The notes under the pieces are model-generated. The model searched no databases and was not told the origin of the DNA. It saw only the letters and a program-made list of their open reading frames with translations. A DNA stretch of 31,407 nt, from positions 1-31,407 of the forward strand of contig JAIPMN010000840.1 of NCBI GenBank assembly GCA_020650975.1, written 5' to 3'. This document shows, piece by piece, positions 26,595-31,407 of this stretch; the stretch's first letter is position 1, and each line of letters starts with the position of its first letter. This DNA is from Apostichopus californicus. Lineage: Eukaryota; Echinodermata; Holothuroidea; Aspidochirotida; Stichopodidae. A program made the translations under genes and the position numbers.

Positions 26595-26821
26595 TAGTGA
26601 AGATGACATGTTAAGCCCTGAGGAGAGGCACTTGAAGGAGAAGGACAGGCGGCACGCAAACAATGCCAGGGAAAGAATCCGAGTTAGAGACATCAACGAG
26701 GCCTTTAAGGAACTTGGACGGATGACCATGCTGCACATGAAGTCAGATAAAGCTCAGACAAAACTTGGTATACTACACCAGGCTGTGAGTGTGATTACCA
26801 CACTGGAGCAGCAAGTTAGAG
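26595..26821 (+). CDS. Exon G: basic helix-loop-helix DNA-binding and dimerisation domain
   Basis: The acceptor is TGAACAG at 26594 and the donor is AGAG then GTAAGG at 26822. The 227 nt go from phase 2 to phase 1 and encode residues 273-348. They open [10 protein letters not shown], the counterpart of the vertebrate D-E-D-L-x-P-E-Q. The basic region is [14 protein letters not shown] (287-300), with Glu299, the residue that reads the CA of the E-box in bHLH proteins. Helix 1 is [15 protein letters not shown] (302-316), the loop holds H-M-K-S-D-K-A-Q-T (320-328), and helix 2 is [19 protein letters not shown] (329-347). Oddities: Gly331 replaces the second Leu of the usual K-L-L-I-L, and Thr341-Thr342 replace the usual Leu-Ser/Gly. 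The last 50 bases of the exon and the donor are the first unit of an eight-copy tandem array. Confidence 0.97.
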
Positions 26822-27430
26822 GTAAGGTCACAAGACAAAACTCATTGTAAAACTACACCAGGCTGTGAGTGTGATTACCACACTGGAGCAGCAAGTTAGA
26901 GGTAAGGTCACAAGACAAAACTCATTGTAAAACTACACCCGGCTGTGAGTGTGATTACCACACTGGAGCAGCAAGTTAGAGGTAACGACACAAGACAAAA
27001 CTCGTTGTTAAACTACACCAGGCTGTGAGTGTGATTACCACACTGGAGCAGCAAGTTAGAGGTAACGACACAAGAGAAAACTCGTTGTTAAACTACACCA
27101 GGCTGTGAGTGTGATTACCACACTGGAGCAGCAAGTTAGAGGTAACGACACAAGAGAAAACTTGTTGTTAAACTACACCAGGCTGTGAGTGTGATTACCA
27201 CACTGGAGCAGCAAGTTAGAGGTAACGACACAAGACAAAACTCGTTGTAAAACTACACCAGGCTGTGAGTGTGATTACCACACTGGAGCAGCAAGTTAGA
27301 GGTAACGACACAAACAAAACTCATTGTAAAACTACACCGGGCTGTGAGTGTGATTACCACACTGGAGCAGCAAGTTAGAGGTAACGACACAAGACAAAAC
27401 TCATTGTTAAACTACACCAGGCTGTGTGTG
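26772..27430 (+). repeat. 80-bp tandem array made from the bHLH exon end and its splice donor, eight copies plus a partial
   Basis: The word ACTACACC starts at 26772, 26852, 26932, 27012, 27092, 27172, 27252, 27331 and 27411. The spacing is 80 bp, once 79 through loss of one base in CACAAGACAAA. Each full unit holds exon-derived sequence from codon 333 to the exon end, then the donor, then about 30 bp of intron. The first two units appear identical and carry GTAAGG at the donor; units three to eight carry GTAACG. The ninth copy stops after GGCTGTG. Read-through of unit one adds G-K-V-T-R-Q-N-S-L after Arg348 and stops at TAA 26848-26850. The unit is not a multiple of three, so later copies cannot extend the frame. 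Confidence 0.97.
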
Positions 27431-28038
27431 CAAGCATTAGATTTCTGTTATATGGTTTTCATGTCAACACATCTGGAAAGCATTTAAACAATCATGATTG
27501 TGCACAACAAGCATAGGTAAGATTCAAGGTATTTGGACGAGAAAACTCTTAAACTTCTCATGACTTAAACAAGGACCATGACAAGTAGGGAGATATCAAA
27601 AACTGTTGACCTGTTGTAATATTTAATATATCACTAAAGATATTAGAAACTTATTAGTTGATCTTTGTAAAGTTTTAATGTAACTGCTGAGCAAACTGTT
27701 TTTGTTTTGGGTGTTTTTTATCGGGCCCCCGTAGTTTGAAATTAACTTGGAACAGTTTCTCTATGACTCAAGATTTAAAGATGTGAGATACAGGCATCTT
27801 CTCAGAGATACAGAGCATGTGGATAGAAACTTTTCCATATTATTTGGTGTCGGGAGTTGGATGAAGGGCAGGGGAGTGGGGGGGGGGAGCAGTACTAGAG
27901 AAAAGCCAAAAGAGCTCAGTTGCTTCTGGGTAGGTTCACCTCATTTCAGCACCATGTCACTTCAGCATCATCATTTCAGCATCATGTCACAATTAAAAAA
28001 TGGGTAAAAAACGGATTGCTGTTTGTTTTTGTTGGCAG
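26822..28038 (+). other. Intron G-H (1.2 kb)
   Basis: The first half is the 80-bp array. The remainder (about 27431-28038) is AT-rich, with a G9 run at about 27880-27888 and a short CAT/TTCAGCA repeat at about 27945-27985. The intron ends at TTGGCAG. No second bHLH exon is present. The open frame at 27747-28007 has no recognisable content. Confidence 0.8.
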
Positions 28039-28152
28039 AGAGGAACCTGAATCCCAAAGCAGCGTGCCTTAAACGAAGGGAAGAAGAGAAAGTGGAGGAC
28101 ATGGCCAGGGGGAGCTCTGGGGGAGGGCCACCCCCTCAGGCAGATCACTTAG
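28039..28152 (+). CDS. Exon H: E-protein-specific segment following helix 2
   Basis: The acceptor is GTTGGCAG at 28038 and the donor is TTAG then GTAAAG at 28153. The 114 nt are phase 1 at both ends and encode residues 349-386. The peptide starts E-R-N-L-N-P-K-A-A-C-L-K-R-R-E-E-E-K-V (349-367), virtually invariant among E proteins as I recall them and the clearest family signature in the window. The intron within Q-V-R/E-R-N matches vertebrates. After 367 it becomes Gly/Pro-rich (G-S-S-G-G-G-P-P-P-Q). The conserved part extends helix 2 and contributes to dimer stability in E proteins. Confidence 0.97.
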
Positions 28153-28532
28153 GTAAAGACTACCCTTCTTAACTAGGTCTCCATAATTTGGGAAACTGTC
28201 AAAGCTATAAGGGGACTTGCACATTTACAAAACTTAGCCACTAAACAAACAAAAGCAGATGAAGACCTAATTATTCATGAACGTTGCATAAATAATGAGA
28301 ATCACTCCGCCAGGTTCATTCAATGTGTCTGAATTGCTTGAAGCTGCTGGAGCTGTGTAGTTACATGATATATGGTGAGACACCAAGGCTTGCTGGGAGG
28401 TCTGACTTAGATCAGATGTACCTGTTTCGCTGACTATGTGTCAGGATTCTTCCCAGTATTAATTGTACTTATAATGCTCAGTATGTAAACTTGATTCTGA
28501 TGATTTTAATGGTTTCTCTTGTCTCTTTGCAG
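28153..28532 (+). other. Intron H-I (380 nt)
   Basis: A short AT-rich intron from GTAAAG to CTCTTTGCAG. Nothing else is seen in it. Confidence 0.85.
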
Positions 28533-28843
28533 GACGTAACAGAGGATTACAATCAGGTGGAATGGGCCAGCCTTCACAGCCACACATGGCATATGGCCGG
28601 CCTATGTATGATCCAATGAATCAAACAGGCCACCAGACAACACTGCCATTAGGCCCCAACCACCCTGGCATGCCTGTCGATGCGAGCCAGACCCCCCTCT
28701 CAGCTGCATCTCTTTCCCAGACGAGTCTGGATCACGGTAAGCAGCACATGGGCCCGACTTCCGAGGAAATGAAGGCCTCTAGTCAACAGATGGAACCACT
28801 TACGCCTGAAGATACTTCAGATGCCGCTATCGCTGTCCAATGA
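28533..28843 (+). CDS. Exon I: C-terminal tail and stop codon
   Basis: The acceptor is TCTCTTTGCAG at 28532 and the stop is TGA at 28841-28843. The 311 nt encode residues 387-489. The tail is Gln/Pro/Ser/Met-rich, with G-M-G-Q-P-S-Q-P-H-M near 397-406 and L-G-P-N-H-P-G-M-P (about 427-435), which resembles the H-P-G-M near the end of vertebrate E proteins. It then continues for about 55 further residues that vertebrates lack, ending D-A-A-I-A-V-Q. Serines followed by acidic residues (T-S-E-E, T-P-E-D-T) could be kinase sites, by inference only. The frame is fixed by exon H, and the acceptor is strong. Confidence 0.9.
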
Positions 28844-29601
28844 CAAAAACTCGGCTGGAGACAGGAGAGCGTCTACATGTGAACTACTAAGTGAGCCTTC
28901 TTCCATGGAGAATGGCTGCTGATCCATATCAAACAATATGTGCAAGAGAACGAAGGAGTGTTTGTCATCCCTTATAGATTTCAAATGTGAAGGGATGTAA
29001 CAAAGAGGATGTAACGAGAGGATGTCCTGTTCCTCGATCAAAGAGCGAAGGAAGGATCGAGAAGACAGATGAAGAAAGAACCACGAAGCCCTGTATCTGG
29101 CCCTTCTCTTTTTATTTTTAAAATATTTATTTACTAATTTTGATTTGCTATTTCTTATCTCACTGCTCTTTTGCGGTATATCTTTTACCAGGTTAGACCT
29201 TTTTTATCGGTCCTAATGCTCAACTGTTTTTTTTGTTAGCTTGCAATCTTCTTACTTCTGATTGTTCCGGAGTGACCACTTCTCGCAGTCAATTTTGACA
29301 GAATATATTTGCACCTTTGAACCTTATTCTATTTATTTGTTTCTTTCTTTTTTCAAATGAGGACTGTTTCAAAGTAAAGTGTGCCATGGCTATTTCCACA
29401 TCATAAAGATTATTTAACTAAACTAGCCATGTAGGTTGGTGTTAATGATGTGGTATCAATGTACTACTCTGTATTTAAACATTGTAATACTGGTTGTCAA
29501 AGAAAACTTAATCAGTCTTAGAGAGTGGTCATCTTTTTATTTGTAAAATATTTGGACATTAAGGTACATTTCTATTGCTTGACTGTAGGCAGTAGTAGCT
29601 A

Positions 29602-29607
29602 AATAAA
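29602..29607 (+). promoter_or_regulatory. Candidate polyadenylation signal AATAAA
   Basis: The first canonical hexamer after the stop, 759 nt downstream of it. The following bases are AT-rich with a TG-rich patch at about 29628-29640, a possible downstream element. Confidence 0.45.
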
Positions 29608-29786
29608 TGGAATATTTCACAGAGAAATGTATGGAAGTGTTAATCGACTTTTGAAACTTGCTAAAGGTTTGGCAACAATTTAGAATATTAAAAGTAGAAA
29701 ATATTAAATAATTAAGGAGATTCATTGCCGGAGATAGGTTCACAATACAACTGCCAGACAATGGTCAAACTTTGCTCTGACTGAAT

Positions 29787-29792
29787 AATAAA
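29787..29792 (+). promoter_or_regulatory. Candidate polyadenylation signal AATAAA
   Basis: A second canonical hexamer, about 945 nt after the stop. A T-rich stretch (GGGTTTTTTTTTTCC) follows at about 29835-29849. Confidence 0.4.
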
Positions 29793-29830
29793 GAATTCAT
29801 AATCCACTGCTAAAATATCTTTCATACTGG

Positions 29831-31160
29831 ACTGGGTTTTTTTTTTCCAGTAATTTTGAAGACAAATTTTCATGTGCTTAATCGCACAGGATAATGAGAA
29901 ATGAGAGTCAATGAGAACAATTCATGGAGGTATGATTGAAAAAAGAGTTGGTGCATTGCAATGATGGTTTTAAAAACTACTTGCATAATTATAGGCAGCT
30001 TGGTTATAGAGCATTAAAGAGATGGCAGGAACAGTATTTAAAAATAGAAATGGAATTGTGACTGAGCATAGTAATTCAAACTTGCAAAGTCAAGTAATTT
30101 CATTGGGTAGGAATAAGTGTTGCCATAGATACCATACAGGAAAGAAAGTAATCATGGTAAAGTAAAATACTGTATCAAGGAAAGCTGTAACCAGTCTTAA
30201 CCACGTTGTCATTATTTCAGTTGATATGATAGCTTGGGGCTAGTTCTGGTAGGGGTTGTGTATACACCACTATGATGCTGAATTATTAGACCTTATCAAC
30301 TCACGAACATTATCAGTGAACATTAGAAAGCATCTCTCTGAATAAAATACACAGATGTACCAAGCTCGTGGTCCAGATGTTTGCTTATTTATTATGAAGG
30401 TGAGAAAACACAAAACAAAACAGTTATGTATTTATCTACTGAACAATCAATCAGCTCTCATAACTATTGTGGAAGTAGAAACGAGAAAATTCATTTAATT
30501 AGCTTTTGTTTGTTTACCAATGTAATAATGTATGCTGATGTGAATCTTCGAATCCACAGTGAATAGGTTTGTTACAACATCAATACTACATACTAAGTTA
30601 AAAGATGTTATTCTTTGATCGGAATATATACAAAGTATTATGGAAATTGGAAGGAAGGTCAGTGAAATTCTGATTAACTTACTGCCTGCAAACTAAATCA
30701 TAAACCAATACCTACTGAGACATGTTGGATAGCTGCCTATCATGAGTGATTCATATGTTATCATTCCTAGGATATTAAAGTGGGTCTTTGATGGGTGTAT
30801 AAACTCAACTTAATTCCTTCCTTTCCTCATTTCTGTGTTTGTTACAGTAAAATATTACTGTTGTGCAGGACATGGTTTTATTAACTTACAAATATTGTGT
30901 TAGCATTTGTTGCTTGTTTTTCTCTATTTATATGTACAGGAACTTGCCAACCAACAAGTAGTATTTGTTTTGTTTTTTGTTTTAGAGTAGAATGTTAATG
31001 TGTACATATCTCTCTATTAATAACCTCATTGAAGAACTCTCTTAAATCTATCCATAAACTTTTGCATTTTCCAGTCTGAGGTATCCTTAGTTTGAGTCCT
31101 TTGCAAGTGGGTTGATGTACTCCTTGTGATAAACAGTATCCCTGCCTTTGTGGGGGATCG
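29831..31160. other. Downstream intergenic DNA, no gene seen
   Basis: AT-rich sequence with only short spurious open frames. It could include a longer 3' UTR ending at the AATAAA at 30341-30346. No start of a neighbouring gene is recognised. Confidence 0.55.
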
Positions 31161-31407
31161 CCATGGTTAGACCTCTACTCAGAGAGGATGACCATGGTTA
31201 GACCTCTACTCAGAGAGGATGGTTTAACCTCCACTCAGAGAGGATGGCCATGGTTAGACCTCTACTCAGAGAGGATGAGTGAAACTTCCACTCAGAATGG
31301 ATGGCCATGGTTAGACCTCTACTCAGAGAGGATGAGTAAAACTTCCACTCAGAGAGGATGGCCATGGTTAGACCTCTACTCAGAGAGGATGGTTTAACCT
31401 CCACTCA
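31161..31407. repeat. Compound minisatellite (31 + 26 bp, about 57-bp unit), running off the window end
   Basis: CCATGGTTAGACCTCTACTC occurs at 31161, 31192, 31248, 31305 and 31362. The alternating related half-unit is CCACTCAGAGAGGATGG-like. Both halves share ACTCAGAGAGGATG, so the 57-bp unit arose from a shorter one. A + frame (31188-31397; W-P-W-L-D-L-Y-S-E-R-M) and a - frame (31210-31404) are open through it because the unit length is near 57. No independent sign of a gene exists. The array continues past the window. Confidence 0.95.

Larger units (their letters stand above)
4060..28843 (+). other. Gene model: class I bHLH E protein (TCF3/4/12, daughterless family), nine exons
   Basis: Proposed join: 4060-4182, 10844-10922, 14394-14464, 14933-15136, 19449-19530, 25639-25897, 26595-26821, 28039-28152, 28533-28843. 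Junction phases are 0, 1, 0, 0, 1, 2, 1, 1 and every split codon closes in frame, giving 489 residues. Identity rests on three blocks: a loop-helix motif R-L-D-D-A-I-N-V-L-R-N-H-A (98-110), a bHLH with N-N-A-R-E-R-x-R-V-R-D-I-N (295-307), and E-R-N-L-N-P-K-A-A-C-L-K-R-R-E-E-E-K-V straight after helix 2, which I know only from E proteins. Vertebrate long isoforms are about 650-700 residues; this model is closer to the short forms that start at internal first exons. A single bHLH exon is present, so there is no sign of the mutually exclusive E12/E47 exon pair of vertebrate TCF3. I cannot assign it to one vertebrate paralogue, because invertebrates usually have one pre-duplication gene, so no symbol is given. 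Confidence 0.93.
28844..29830 (+). other. Probable 3' UTR
   Basis: Sequence after the stop has no further coding content. AU-rich stretches with ATTTA pentamers occur at about 29121-29135 and 29328-29340, of the kind that can destabilise mRNA. Candidate polyadenylation signals AATAAA are at 29602-29607 and 29787-29792, with another at 30341-30346. Which one is used cannot be told from the sequence, so the end given here is approximate. Confidence 0.5.

Noticed and set aside
27747..28007. Frame of 86 codons just before exon H
   Set aside because: It contains a G homopolymer and a short TTCAGCA/CAT repeat, and shows no bHLH residues, so it is not an alternative E12/E47-type exon.

Overview
The window is AT-rich animal DNA dominated by introns and simple repeats. 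It carries one recognisable gene on the + strand: the 3' two-thirds of a class I bHLH transcription factor (E protein; TCF3/TCF4/TCF12/daughterless family). Nine exons can be placed between about 4.06 and 28.84 kb. Their splice phases agree at every junction and together give an open reading frame of 1,470 nt (489 codons plus stop) from the first in-frame ATG at 4060. The intron positions match those I recall for vertebrate TCF4 (before the IY.DH exon, before AG.W, before Q.R...RLDDAI, just before the bHLH, and inside Q-V-R/E-R-N). The organism is therefore a metazoan, probably a marine invertebrate. An invertebrate deuterostome such as an echinoderm would fit, but the sequence does not settle this.

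Layout. 1-101 is a pure C run. 102-4059 has no supported gene. Exon A (4060-4182) may be an alternative first exon. A 6.7 kb intron leads to exons B (10844-10922), C (14394-14464) and D (14933-15136), which encode the conserved block in front of and including the AD2/loop-helix activation motif. Exon E (19449-19530) and exon F (25639-25897) encode the linker and an acidic/basic stretch. Exon G (26595-26821) encodes the bHLH, exon H (28039-28152) the E-protein-specific segment after helix 2, and exon I (28533-28843) the C-terminal tail and stop. The 3' UTR and downstream DNA fill the rest. The amino-terminal AD1 exons of a long isoform are not seen and would lie upstream, outside the window.

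The protein should enter the nucleus, bind E-box DNA (CANNTG) as a homodimer or with tissue-specific class II bHLH partners, and activate transcription.

The most unusual structure is at the bHLH exon. Its last 50 bp (most of helix 2) plus its 5' splice site and 30 bp of intron are tandemly repeated eight times at an 80-bp period, giving a row of eight potential splice donors. Just upstream, exon F has two donors 27 nt apart in the same phase, at the position where vertebrate TCF4 makes its +/-RSRS isoforms. The short intron between them is mostly a G-rich minisatellite. Other tandem arrays (45, 41, 27, ~57 bp units, TTGA) lie in introns or beyond the gene, several of them close behind splice donors.
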